DNA of 7,771 nt, taken from NCBI GenBank assembly GCA_030601965.1, contig JAUWAR010000060.1, positions 1 through 7,771 of the forward strand, in the 5' to 3' direction. This DNA comes from a bacterium. Lineage in GTDB: Bacteria; Hydrothermota; UBA3073; JACQXS01; JAUWAR01. Shown here piece by piece: positions 1 through 5,806 of the stretch; position 1 is the stretch's first letter, and every line of letters begins with the position of its first letter. The position numbers were made by a program, and so were the translations under genes. The notes beneath the pieces were generated by a model. That model made no database searches. It was not told the origin of the DNA and was given only the letters and a program-made list of their open reading frames with translations.

Positions 1-401
1 CCAACAGAGAGTCTTTTGAGTTCATTACCATTAATATCAACAGTGTAAAGGTAAAGCAGTCTTATAAAAGGTTGACAGGAATTACTGGCAAACAAAATAC
101 TTTTATCGTTAGGATGCCAACCTACAACAAAACTATCACTCCCGAGATATGTGAGTCTCTTTGCAGGACCACCCTGTGCAGGCATAAAATAGACCTCAGT
201 ATGACCCTCCTCTCTACCTGTAAATGCAAGCAACTCTCCATCAGGAGAAAAAAATGGATGAGTTACCTCTCCAAGATTTGCAGTAAGTCTGCGTGCCATA
301 CCACCTTGTATTGGAACCATCCATAGGTCATCCTCAGCACAAAAGACTATCCTATCTCTAGATATAGTGGGATATCTATAATATCCTTTGATTTGAGCCA
401 T
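1..401 (-). CDS. Tricorn protease-like protein, N-terminal beta-propeller (partial)
   Basis: The reading frame starts at ATG 401-399 and stays open to the left edge, giving 133 residues with the C-terminus missing. The N-terminus reads MAQIKGYYRYPTISRDRIVF, the typical opening of tricorn-type S41 peptidases, followed by EDDLWMVP (residues 23-30) and WD40/TolB-like blade motifs FFSPDGELLAFTG (50-62) and HPNDKSILFAS (96-106). GG-A-RLT turns occur after each blade. In known tricorn proteins this propeller gates peptides to a C-terminal PDZ and serine protease core; that part lies outside the window, so protease activity is inferred. No signal peptide is visible, which suggests a cytoplasmic location. 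A strong Shine-Dalgarno GGGAGGTG (405-412) fixes the start. It lies downstream of the S55/propeller operon on the same strand but has its own likely promoter. A protease-less TolB-like propeller protein is the main alternative. Confidence 0.85.
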   Translation of the reverse strand, partial: MAQIKGYYRYPTISRDRIVFCAEDDLWMVPIQGGMARRLTANLGEVTHPFFSPDGELLAFTGREEGHTEVYFMPAQGGPAKRLTYLGSDSFVVGWHPNDKSILFASNSCQPFIRLLYLYTVDINGNELKRLSV

Positions 402-404
402 TTG

Positions 405-412
405 CACCTCCC
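405..412 (-). promoter_or_regulatory. Shine-Dalgarno site of the tricorn-like gene
   Basis: Read on the minus strand this is GGGAGGTG, a near-complete anti-16S match a few bases before ATG 401-399. It is the strongest ribosome binding site among the leftward genes and decides the start of the partial tricorn-like gene. Confidence 0.75.
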
Positions 413-441
413 ACTTATTGAGTTTTGTTGAATCTGGCATA

Positions 442-472
442 ATTCTATGAACTCTATCAACTCAAATGTCAA
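442..472 (-). promoter_or_regulatory. Putative sigma70-type promoter for the tricorn-like gene
   Basis: On the minus strand TTGACA (472-467) is followed 19 bases later by TAGAAT (447-442). Both boxes match the housekeeping consensus well, and the -10 is identical to the one proposed for the selenium operon, but the 19-bp spacer is longer than the optimal 17. Transcription would start near 435, leaving a leader of about 34 bases that contains the Shine-Dalgarno site. This would make the tricorn-like gene independent of the operon before it. Confidence 0.5.
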
Positions 473-496
473 GCAAAAAATATCTACATAATAAAA

Positions 497-552
497 AGTT
501 AAGAGTTAAAAGTGCTAAAGTTGCCTTCGGCAAATGAGAGTTAAGAGTTGAA
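497..552. repeat. Intergenic heptamer repeat enclosing a GC-rich hairpin
   Basis: The 402-560 gap holds no gene. Within it, 497-552 divides into eight 7-base units. AGTTAAG AGTTAAA (497-510) returns as AGTTAAG AGTTGAA (539-552) with 13 of 14 bases identical and an offset of 42 bases, six units. Between the copies lies a perfect inverted repeat TTGCC-TTC-GGCAA (521-533). The hairpin could act in either transcript as a weak attenuator or 3' end for the propeller gene stopping at 561. The following minus-strand sequence has only scattered T runs, so it is not called a terminator. Confidence 0.65.
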
Positions 553-560
553 AATATGGA

Positions 561-2477
561 CTATAGATTTTCTCTGGCAAAAGCTATATTTCCTTCGCTG
601 TCTTCAGCTTTTATTACAAGAGTGGTAGTTTTACTTATATCAATTTCAAACCTCTCCTGTTTTGAATCAAAGATTCCATCTATGGGAAAGAGAAGATTCC
701 ACTTTGCTCCATCCAGACTATAATGGAAGGATTTTATATAGGAGAGTTTATCTATAACATTAAAGTAAAGGGACTTGCCTGATTTTCGGATTTTTATTAC
801 AGGTGGAGTGTTGTCCATAAGATACGGCTCTGATATTTTAGAGCCTGTAAAACTATGCTCTGGAGGATTTGATGGTAAGTCGCTTGCGGAAACTTTGAAA
901 TAATAGTCTCCATCAGGAAAGGAAGACTTGTCTATAAGATAAAAAGTATCGGATATTTCCTCTTTAATTGTTACCCACTTTTTGCTATCCTTACTTTTAA
1001 AATAAAGATTGAATTCCAATTTGTCGTCATTTGGGTCTTGTGCCTTCCAGGTTATATTTCTCATCCCTTTGTTCTTTTCCGACGTAGTTATAGTAATATC
1101 CTCTATTCTTGGTCTCTCATTCTGGGGCAAATATGAAACACAAACCTCTTTCAGACCACAGCCTTTGGCTTTAAGAGTAGCACGCCATTTTATGAACCTT
1201 GCCGAACTACTCTTGATATTACCCTGTTCCTCTATTTTCCTCCACTGTTCCCATGTTTTCTCTGATTTTTTTATATTTCCTGATGATGTCTCAAAAATAA
1301 TATCTCCTTTACCTTCAAACGAGAGTTTGCCCCATTTGGCAACTCCAGTTACTTCATAGGCAGGTGATGTTAGAGTACCCTGTTTCACATAACTATCTTT
1401 TAATTTGTATAGTTTGCCTATTTTACTTGTTCCTATAAAGTTCTTTGTAAGACAGGAGATTTCACCATCAAATTCGTGGATAAGCCTATCTTTATTTAGC
1501 CCTTTAATTTCATATAATCTATTATCAGCCGCACAAAGTAGCTCATCTGTCAATCCTCTTATAGTTGTAGATATATGCCATATCTTCTCTACAGTATTAT
1601 TTTTTGACAACTTATATATAGACGAGGAAGTATCAGATGTTGCGGCAAAGAAGATGGCTGTATCTGTGGGAATGATACCGAATATTTCGTCCTCTGGTGC
1701 GTCATATATACAGCGTCCTGTTCCCGTTTTATCAATTTTAAATACGAGCCCATCCTCACCTGTCCCTGCATAAAAAGTGCCATTTTTATACCTGAGGAAT
1801 GAGCAATTCAGTGTGCCTGTTTCATAAAAGACTTCCATTTTACCTGTTCTATTAATCTTAAGAATTTTTCCTTGTGTGCCTGTGGCTGCATAGAGATTTC
1901 CTTTTTCATCAAAAACAATATCCCAGATGTACTCTTGCTCTGTCTCTTTGAATATACTACTATTACCATTTTTATCTATTTTGAATATTATTCCATTTGA
2001 TGCTGTGCCAATATAAATATCGTTTTTAAAGACTGCAAGGGACAAGACACCTGTCTCTTTTGTGTCAAAAAGTAGTGAAGTTTTATTATCTTTGAGTTTA
2101 TATACCTTCCCTTCATCACCAGTGCCAATATAAATGCAGTTTTTATAGGGAAAAATAGCCCATATATATACCTCTATGTTATCCCAGAGTGGTTCAATCT
2201 TCCTCCCAGGTGAACAGATTCCATCCTCTATTTCAATATTTTCAAGTTTGCACTCCTTAAAATCAGTGATTTTCCAGAAAGAAGTAGTTACACCGAAGGC
2301 AGAAGTAACCAGTAGATAGCAGATAGTGAATAATAGATAGTAGAATGAAAACTGAGAGTCATTGCGAGAAGTGAAACGACGAAGCAATCTCATGAGATTG
2401 CTTCGTTCCGATAAATCGGGACTCGCAATGACAAATTTGTAATTTTGATTTTTGATTTTTGATTTTTGATTTTTCAT
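561..2477 (-). CDS. Exported beta-propeller protein with C-terminal FnIII/Ig-like domains
   Basis: This 638-residue protein has seven blade motifs of the form Y-x-GTG-x-x-G-x-x-FKID at about residues 115, 154, 195, 235, 276, 313 and 347, consistent with a seven-bladed propeller. A jelly-roll-like segment (about 370-450, with SPAYEV, KWGKLSFEG and ARFIKWRA) follows, then a fibronectin III-like domain (about 455-545) and an Ig-like module from about 556. The role is unknown; the architecture suggests extracytoplasmic binding or scaffolding. The start overlaps the stop of the S55 gene as ATGA and has GAGG just upstream, so the two are translationally coupled and may work together. The first 60 or so residues are unusual: residues 2-12 come from a heptamer repeat and about 15-40 from a long palindrome. 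The hydrophobic segment FYYLLFTICYLLVTSAFG (45-62), partly heptamer-derived, acts as the apparent signal peptide or anchor. An internal ATG at residue 29 lies in the palindrome centre and lacks a ribosome site. Confidence 0.8.
   Translation of the reverse strand: MKNQKSKIKNQNYKFVIASPDLSERSNLMRLLRRFTSRNDSQFSFYYLLFTICYLLVTSAFGVTTSFWKITDFKECKLENIEIEDGICSPGRKIEPLWDNIEVYIWAIFPYKNCIYIGTGDEGKVYKLKDNKTSLLFDTKETGVLSLAVFKNDIYIGTASNGIIFKIDKNGNSSIFKETEQEYIWDIVFDEKGNLYAATGTQGKILKINRTGKMEVFYETGTLNCSFLRYKNGTFYAGTGEDGLVFKIDKTGTGRCIYDAPEDEIFGIIPTDTAIFFAATSDTSSSIYKLSKNNTVEKIWHISTTIRGLTDELLCAADNRLYEIKGLNKDRLIHEFDGEISCLTKNFIGTSKIGKLYKLKDSYVKQGTLTSPAYEVTGVAKWGKLSFEGKGDIIFETSSGNIKKSEKTWEQWRKIEEQGNIKSSSARFIKWRATLKAKGCGLKEVCVSYLPQNERPRIEDITITTSEKNKGMRNITWKAQDPNDDKLEFNLYFKSKDSKKWVTIKEEISDTFYLIDKSSFPDGDYYFKVSASDLPSNPPEHSFTGSKISEPYLMDNTPPVIKIRKSGKSLYFNVIDKLSYIKSFHYSLDGAKWNLLFPIDGIFDSKQERFEIDISKTTTLVIKAEDSEGNIAFARENL
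2311..2345. repeat. Degenerate heptamer array inside the propeller gene
   Basis: Five 7-base units can be read on the plus strand: AGTAGAT, AGCAGAT, AGTGAAT, AATAGAT and AGTAGAA. On the coding (minus) strand they encode much of the hydrophobic stretch around residues 45-56 of the propeller protein, so the array supplies part of the apparent signal peptide. Confidence 0.6.
2358..2432. repeat. 75-bp palindromic element in the propeller gene's 5' coding region
   Basis: Outer arms GTCATTGCGAG (2358-2368) and CTCGCAATGAC (2422-2432) are perfect reverse complements. Inside sits a perfect 28-bp palindrome (2379-2406, centre between 2392 and 2393) and a smaller inverted repeat CCGAT-AA-ATCGG (2408-2419). 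The element is read in frame and encodes about residues 15-40, including IASPDLSERSNLMRLLRR. From memory, peptides of this type recur in translated genomes of uncultured bacteria, which marks it as a dispersed repeat (REP- or MITE-like) rather than a conserved protein segment. No transposase is present here. Confidence 0.8.
2447..2474. repeat. Four perfect heptamers right after the propeller start codon
   Basis: On the plus strand the unit GATTTTT is repeated four times without mismatch; on the coding strand this is (AAAAATC)x4 placed immediately after the ATG (2477-2475). It encodes residues 2-10 (KNQKSKIKN), a lysine-rich start. The first A of the array also completes the TGA stop of the S55 gene. 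Seven is not a multiple of three, so a one-unit gain or loss would shift the frame of the propeller gene. Confidence 0.85.
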
Positions 2478-4102
2478 TCTACCTCAAGGCTAATTTTCTT
2501 TTGACCTGATATTATATATTCTGTCTCTATTTTCTTTTTGAAGATAACGGTTTCTTGTTTTAGTTCCTCTTCCCGACTTGTCGGGACAGAGAGAGAAGGA
2601 GGAATGGATGAAAATTCGTCTCCACTAATATAGGTTGTTCTACCCTTTTGTGATAAAGTAATAGTTAGTTCATTCTCTTTAGGAAAGTCCTCAAGATACT
2701 TCACGAGTCCATCCATATTTATTACATTTTTAAGATTTTCGCCCTGTTTTTGTATATCCCTTCCGACAGTGAGTTCGATCTTCTCCTTTTCCGCCCATTC
2801 TGGTATCTTTATTTTAACCCTTTTCTTTATCAACTCTTTCTGATAAGGTTGTAGAACCATATAGACAGTTATACTATCTCCAGGTTGAACCTTTTTCCTT
2901 TCTGTAACGACATCTATAATCTGAGCTATGTTCAGCTCTTTATAAATAGAGAGCTCCATGGTAATTTTCTGGATGTCCACTTTTTTAAATGGATTTGTTT
3001 TTAATATGTGAATAGGTTGATTGATATATTTAATAATTGCATCTGGAGAACCTGCAAGACATCTTGTGTATTTTATTGGTTCATAATCCTTAATGGCTAT
3101 CTCTGTTTCTGTTTTTACCATTAGTTCCTCTCCAATCCCAGAACAGGTGAAGATGGAGTTTAAAACCATTGCATCAATCAAAGTGGGGAGGAGGTGCTTC
3201 TCTTTTATAATTCTATAAGAGAACCTTTCTTTATTTATGGACAACTCAAGCGTTGTCATTTGTGGAATTGTACCAATAGTTCCGTATATTCCTCTGGAGC
3301 CGTCATTTTTGACAGTTCCTATTATCTCTGATGAGGTTGCGATTTTATATGAATGATACATACTGGGAATGACTGAATAGACATAACCTGTGGTCATAGG
3401 CAGAGATGTCTCTCCAAGAGAGAAAGCTGGATGTCCAAATGCCCAGATTTTATTTCCTTTTTTATATGTGCAGGTTCCTATAGCGGCGATGTTTGCATCA
3501 CCCTCAACAAGAACAATGCCTAAAGAGGCTCCTGGAGATACAGATTGAGTTTTGAGTTTTGAGTTTTGAGTTTTGAAAGGCGTGCCTCCTTGTGTCCCTG
3601 TTCCTATAAAGTTGCAGTTCTTGAAATCGTCTTTTATAATATTTAGTGTCCGTTCATCTATGTTTGAAAAACTAATAGGTATTTTTATGGGTGTAAGCAA
3701 GCCTTGTTTTAACCCCTTTACAGCAGGAGGATTTAATATCTCATTTATAGGTGTAATTCCACATATGGGCTCTTTTGAAAAGGCCCCACCCCCCAAAGCT
3801 ACTGCACCGATAAGTTTATTATTGATATATACAGGACTTCCACTCATACCAGAAATTACACCTGCTGTTTCAATAGGACCTCCACTGAGTCTTGCAAGTA
3901 TTACATCTCCTTTGGGTCGATAATTATGCATTACCTCTATTATTTCAACTTTAAATGTATCTATTTTTGTCCCCTGAAACACAGTAAGCCCAAACCCCTG
4001 CATTCCTGCTTTTATATTATCTATAGGCATAAAGTCACTACTGTAGGAGGGGTTTTCTAACCCCGATAAAATAACGAGTAGAAATAGTAGTATAATAGTC
4101 AT
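2474..4102 (-). CDS. Secreted SpoIVB/S55 peptidase-domain protein
   Basis: The protein has 542 residues, a hydrophobic leader (residues 2-14), then the conserved block MPIDNIKAGMQGFGLTVFQG (25-44), RLSGGPIETAGVISGMSGSPVY (in two parts: 71-84 and 85-92) and LIGAVA (98-102). GMSGSP is the nucleophile motif of family S55, with Ser87 equivalent to the GDSGGP serine. A second conserved block WAFGHPAFSLGE (220-231) offers His224 as the probable catalytic partner. The C-terminal third (about 370-542) is a beta-rich extension that I cannot name. The founder SpoIVB acts in sporulation signalling, but this longer form occurs in non-spore-formers and its substrate is unknown. Translation starts 4 bases after the lysR stop, with no close Shine-Dalgarno, and the gene overlaps the propeller gene by ATGA. 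Three short repeats lie within it: 2571-2586, 3547-3574 and 4049-4064. Confidence 0.85.
   Translation of the reverse strand: MTIILLFLLVILSGLENPSYSSDFMPIDNIKAGMQGFGLTVFQGTKIDTFKVEIIEVMHNYRPKGDVILARLSGGPIETAGVISGMSGSPVYINNKLIGAVALGGGAFSKEPICGITPINEILNPPAVKGLKQGLLTPIKIPISFSNIDERTLNIIKDDFKNCNFIGTGTQGGTPFKTQNSKLKTQSVSPGASLGIVLVEGDANIAAIGTCTYKKGNKIWAFGHPAFSLGETSLPMTTGYVYSVIPSMYHSYKIATSSEIIGTVKNDGSRGIYGTIGTIPQMTTLELSINKERFSYRIIKEKHLLPTLIDAMVLNSIFTCSGIGEELMVKTETEIAIKDYEPIKYTRCLAGSPDAIIKYINQPIHILKTNPFKKVDIQKITMELSIYKELNIAQIIDVVTERKKVQPGDSITVYMVLQPYQKELIKKRVKIKIPEWAEKEKIELTVGRDIQKQGENLKNVINMDGLVKYLEDFPKENELTITLSQKGRTTYISGDEFSSIPPSLSVPTSREEELKQETVIFKKKIETEYIISGQKKISLEVE
2571..2586. repeat. 16-bp inverted repeat in the S55 gene
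   Basis: TCCCGAC-TT-GTCGGGA is a perfect inverted repeat with a two-base loop in an AT-rich gene. It encodes part of SVPTSREE (about residues 506-512) near the C-terminus. Its CCCGA/TCGGG core resembles the small inverted repeat 2408-2419 within the 75-bp palindrome, suggesting that they are related dispersed elements. Confidence 0.6.
3547..3574. repeat. Four perfect heptamers inside the S55 gene
   Basis: GAGTTTT occurs four times in a row on the plus strand, i.e. (AAAACTC)x4 on the coding strand. It encodes KTQNSKLKTQS (about residues 177-187), a polar stretch in the linker between the GMSGSP half and the FGHP half of the S55 domain. Unit length and copy number equal those of the array at 2447-2474, with one base different in the unit. 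Confidence 0.85.
4049..4064. repeat. Inverted repeat in the S55 leader-peptide region
   Basis: GGGGTT-TTCT-AACCCC is a perfect inverted repeat lying in the codons for about residues 13-18 (SGLENP). That is just after the hydrophobic core of the leader peptide, and the flanking residues SGLENPSYSS do not look like a normal cleavage region. It appears to be another short dispersed palindrome that has entered an exported protein's leader. Confidence 0.6.
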
Positions 4103-4106
4103 TAGT

Positions 4107-5000
4107 TTAAGGGACTATAACTCCTAAATCATGAGATGTCAAGAGAAAATCTATAAATGCCTTTACGGAGTGTCTTTTCATGCCGCTCTTTAGAAAAACT
4201 ATATAAAAACTCCTGATAATATCCAAATTTTTGACCTTTACTTCTTTTAATGAACTATCTTTAACTGCCCATTCTGATATAAAAGAGATTCCCAAACCTG
4301 CTTTCACGCCTTGTTTAACTGCCTCTGTGCTACCCAGTTCCATTACTACATTAAATTTTTTTATTTCCTTATTCTGCAATACCTCTTCTACTGTTGCCCT
4401 TGTTGCAGAGCCTTTTTCCCTGATGATAAATGGTTCCTGGTTCAAGTCATTTAGGGTAATACTTCTTCTTTTTGCCCATTTATGATTGGGAGCAACAGCA
4501 AGGACTATCCTATCTTTTGCCAGTTCTATATATTCTAATCTCTTGTCTTTTATCTTTTTTCCAACAGCCCCTATCTCCAATTTATGTTCTAATATCTTAC
4601 TGGTTACATCTTTACTATCAGAGATGGGAAGAGAAATATTAACCTCTGGATACTTCGCTTTAAACTTTTTTAGAATCTCTGGGAGGATATAAGTGCCAGG
4701 AATTGTGCTTGCACCAATAATCAAATCTCCTTTTACTACTTGTCTCAACTCGTCAATCTTGTCTTTAGACTCATCCACCAGTTCAAGAATCCTTTTTGCA
4801 TAATCATAGAGAATCTTTCCGCTCTCTGTAAGTATAATTTCTCTTTCGCGGTCAAAAAGAGGAATTCCATAGGTTTTCTCTAAAGCCGAAATTTGTGCAC
4901 TTATTGTGGATTGGGTCCGATAAACTATCTCCTCTGCCTTGGTGAAACTTTTTTTCTCTGCCACAGCACAGAAGGTTTTGAGTTGTTGAAGTTCTATCAT
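4107..5000 (-). CDS. LysR-family transcriptional regulator, probably selenium-associated
   Basis: This 297-residue protein has full LysR length. The winged helix-turn-helix spans about residues 1-60 (LKTFCAVAEKKSFTKAEEI, STISAQISALEKTYGIPLFDR), followed by a linker helix and a periplasmic-binding-like effector domain from about 90 (GASTIPGTYILP). FIIREKGSATR and GSTEAVKQGVKAGLGISFIS are effector-domain motifs of the CysB/CysL-like branch. Neighbouring yedE, tusA, DUF3343 and selD genes suggest that it belongs to the selenium-metabolism LysR group; that assignment rests on context. The ATG overlaps the nitroreductase stop as ATGA, and GGGAGAG upstream gives a good ribosome site. It probably binds the divergent region 5651-5806. 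The effector could be a selenium or sulfur metabolite such as selenite or an acetylserine-like compound, but no residue here settles that. Confidence 0.85.
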   Translation of the reverse strand: MIELQQLKTFCAVAEKKSFTKAEEIVYRTQSTISAQISALEKTYGIPLFDREREIILTESGKILYDYAKRILELVDESKDKIDELRQVVKGDLIIGASTIPGTYILPEILKKFKAKYPEVNISLPISDSKDVTSKILEHKLEIGAVGKKIKDKRLEYIELAKDRIVLAVAPNHKWAKRRSITLNDLNQEPFIIREKGSATRATVEEVLQNKEIKKFNVVMELGSTEAVKQGVKAGLGISFISEWAVKDSSLKEVKVKNLDIIRSFYIVFLKSGMKRHSVKAFIDFLLTSHDLGVIVP

Positions 5001-5650
5001 TCTACTCTCCCTACAGGCATTATATACAAAGGTTCTTCCTCGTCAGGCATATTCATAACCTTTTTTACCTTATCATCATAAAAGGCTCCAATAACTACTG
5101 TTCCAAGATTTAATGAGATTGCTTGTAGAGAGACATTCTGGGCTGAATGCCCTACTTCCATATGCACATATCTAATTCCTCTCTCTCCATACCTTTTGGT
5201 TACTCTCTCATAGACTGCAGAAAAAACTATATTTATTGCACCATCTTTAATACAAGATTGGCCAAGAGCAGAAAGACAAAGTTCTTTTCTTTTATCTCCT
5301 TTTGTAATCATTATCAGTTCATGTTTCTGTGGTTTGTATTTATAAATACCATTGGAAAGATTCGTTACATTTCCAACAACGATATAAACTTCAAGTGGGT
5401 AAAGAGCCCCTGCAGAAGGTGCTGTCCTGAAACCTTGTGGAGTAGTAATCCCTTGTGCAGACCAGAGGAGTTGCGAAACCTCTTCAATGGTCAATGGTGC
5501 ATCTTTATACTCTCTAATTGACCTTCGCTCAAGTAAAGTCTTTTCAACCGATGTCTTACTATCATATTTAGGTTTGGGTAGTTTTATTATTTCAGGACTC
5601 ATAGATTGCCTGACAGCAGTCAGGATTGATAAGCATAGTATAAATAACAT
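4997..5650 (-). CDS. SagB/ThcOx-type FMN nitroreductase-family oxidoreductase
   Basis: The 217-residue product has the FMN-binding opening ERRSIREYKDAPLT (41-54), the block TAPSAGALYPLEVY (76-89), ERGIRYVHMEVGHSAQN (156-172), GTVVIGAF (183-190) and a terminal PVGR (212-215). These are hallmarks of the SagB-type group. SagB enzymes oxidise azolines in modified peptides, but no TOMM precursor or cyclodehydratase is present, so the substrate here is unknown. The longest start gives a short hydrophobic N-terminus (MLFILCLSILTAV) that may be an export signal; it has no Shine-Dalgarno. An alternative ATG at 5602-5600 (residue 17) follows a weak AGG and would leave the palindrome 5609-5624 in the 5' leader. 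It is the first gene of the leftward operon and overlaps lysR by ATGA, implying shared control with the LysR protein. Confidence 0.85.
   Translation of the reverse strand: MLFILCLSILTAVRQSMSPEIIKLPKPKYDSKTSVEKTLLERRSIREYKDAPLTIEEVSQLLWSAQGITTPQGFRTAPSAGALYPLEVYIVVGNVTNLSNGIYKYKPQKHELIMITKGDKRKELCLSALGQSCIKDGAINIVFSAVYERVTKRYGERGIRYVHMEVGHSAQNVSLQAISLNLGTVVIGAFYDDKVKKVMNMPDEEEPLYIMPVGRVE
5609..5624. repeat. Inverted repeat at the nitroreductase 5' end
   Basis: CCTGAC-AGCA-GTCAGG is a perfect 6-bp-stem inverted repeat. If translation starts at 5650 it encodes about residues 10-14 (LTAVR) at the end of the hydrophobic leader. If the ATG at 5602 is used it forms a hairpin a few bases before the start codon and could block or tune ribosome access. 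Confidence 0.55.
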
Positions 5651-5662
5651 TTCAATAATTAC

Positions 5663-5691
5663 ATAATCTAACTGTTTTATACTTTTGTCAA
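5663..5691 (-). promoter_or_regulatory. Putative promoter of the leftward nitroreductase-lysR operon
   Basis: On the minus strand a consensus -35 TTGACA (5691-5686) is separated by 17 bases from a weaker -10 GATTAT (5668-5663, four of six matches). Transcription would begin near 5656, only a few bases before ATG 5650, so translation from that ATG would be nearly leaderless, in line with the missing Shine-Dalgarno. The imperfect -10 suits an activator-dependent promoter. Confidence 0.5.
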
Positions 5692-5730
5692 GATTTTTCT
5701 GATATTATCTATCGGTTTTTTCAATTTATA

Positions 5731-5773
5731 AAATCAGTTTCTATTGAAACTTTCAATTTGACAAATCTGATTT
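5731..5773. promoter_or_regulatory. Nested inverted repeat, candidate LysR operator
   Basis: Three inverted repeats are stacked about the same centre: outer arms AAATCAG (5731-5737) and CTGATTT (5767-5773); AGTTTC-TATT-GAAACT (5736-5751); and ATTGAAA-C-TTTCAAT (5743-5757). The last contains a T-N11-A pattern (5744 and 5756), the classic LysR-family recognition form. It abuts the -35 box of the rightward promoter (5758) and lies between the two divergent promoters, a position suited to regulation of both directions. Binding by the LysR at 4107-5000 is an inference. Confidence 0.55.
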
Positions 5774-5786
5774 TTAAATATAGAAT
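5758..5786 (+). promoter_or_regulatory. Strong putative promoter of the selenium operon
   Basis: A perfect -35 TTGACA (5758-5763) and a five-of-six -10 TAGAAT (5781-5786) are separated by the optimal 17 bases. The expected start near 5793 leaves a leader of about 14 bases that carries the AAGGAG ribosome site. It should drive yedE, the tusA-like gene and the DUF3343 gene. Confidence 0.7.
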
Positions 5787-5795
5787 ATTGTGAAA

Positions 5796-5801
5796 AAGGA
5801 G
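5796..5801 (+). promoter_or_regulatory. Shine-Dalgarno that decides the yedE start
   Basis: AAGGAG ends at 5801 and sits 5 bases before ATG 5807. An upstream in-frame GTG at 5801 overlaps this site and cannot be used with it, so the ATG is the better start. Confidence 0.8.
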
Positions 5802-5806
5802 TGGTT

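Noticed and set aside
72..326. Open frame of 84 codons on the plus strand
   Set aside because: Antisense to the tricorn-like gene, which has a strong ribosome site and recognisable blade motifs.
521..533. Intrinsic terminator after the propeller gene
   Set aside because: The stem has only five pairs and no continuous T tract follows on the minus strand; it fits better as part of the repeat.
2447..3574. CRISPR array
   Set aside because: Repeats have 7-base units without spacers and lie inside coding sequence.
4997..5650. TOMM/bacteriocin biosynthesis locus around the SagB-type enzyme
   Set aside because: No cyclodehydratase, YcaO or precursor-peptide gene is present; neighbours are a regulator and selenium genes.
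5801..5806. GTG at 5801 as the yedE start
   Set aside because: Overlaps the AAGGAG ribosome site itself; ATG 5807 is correctly spaced.
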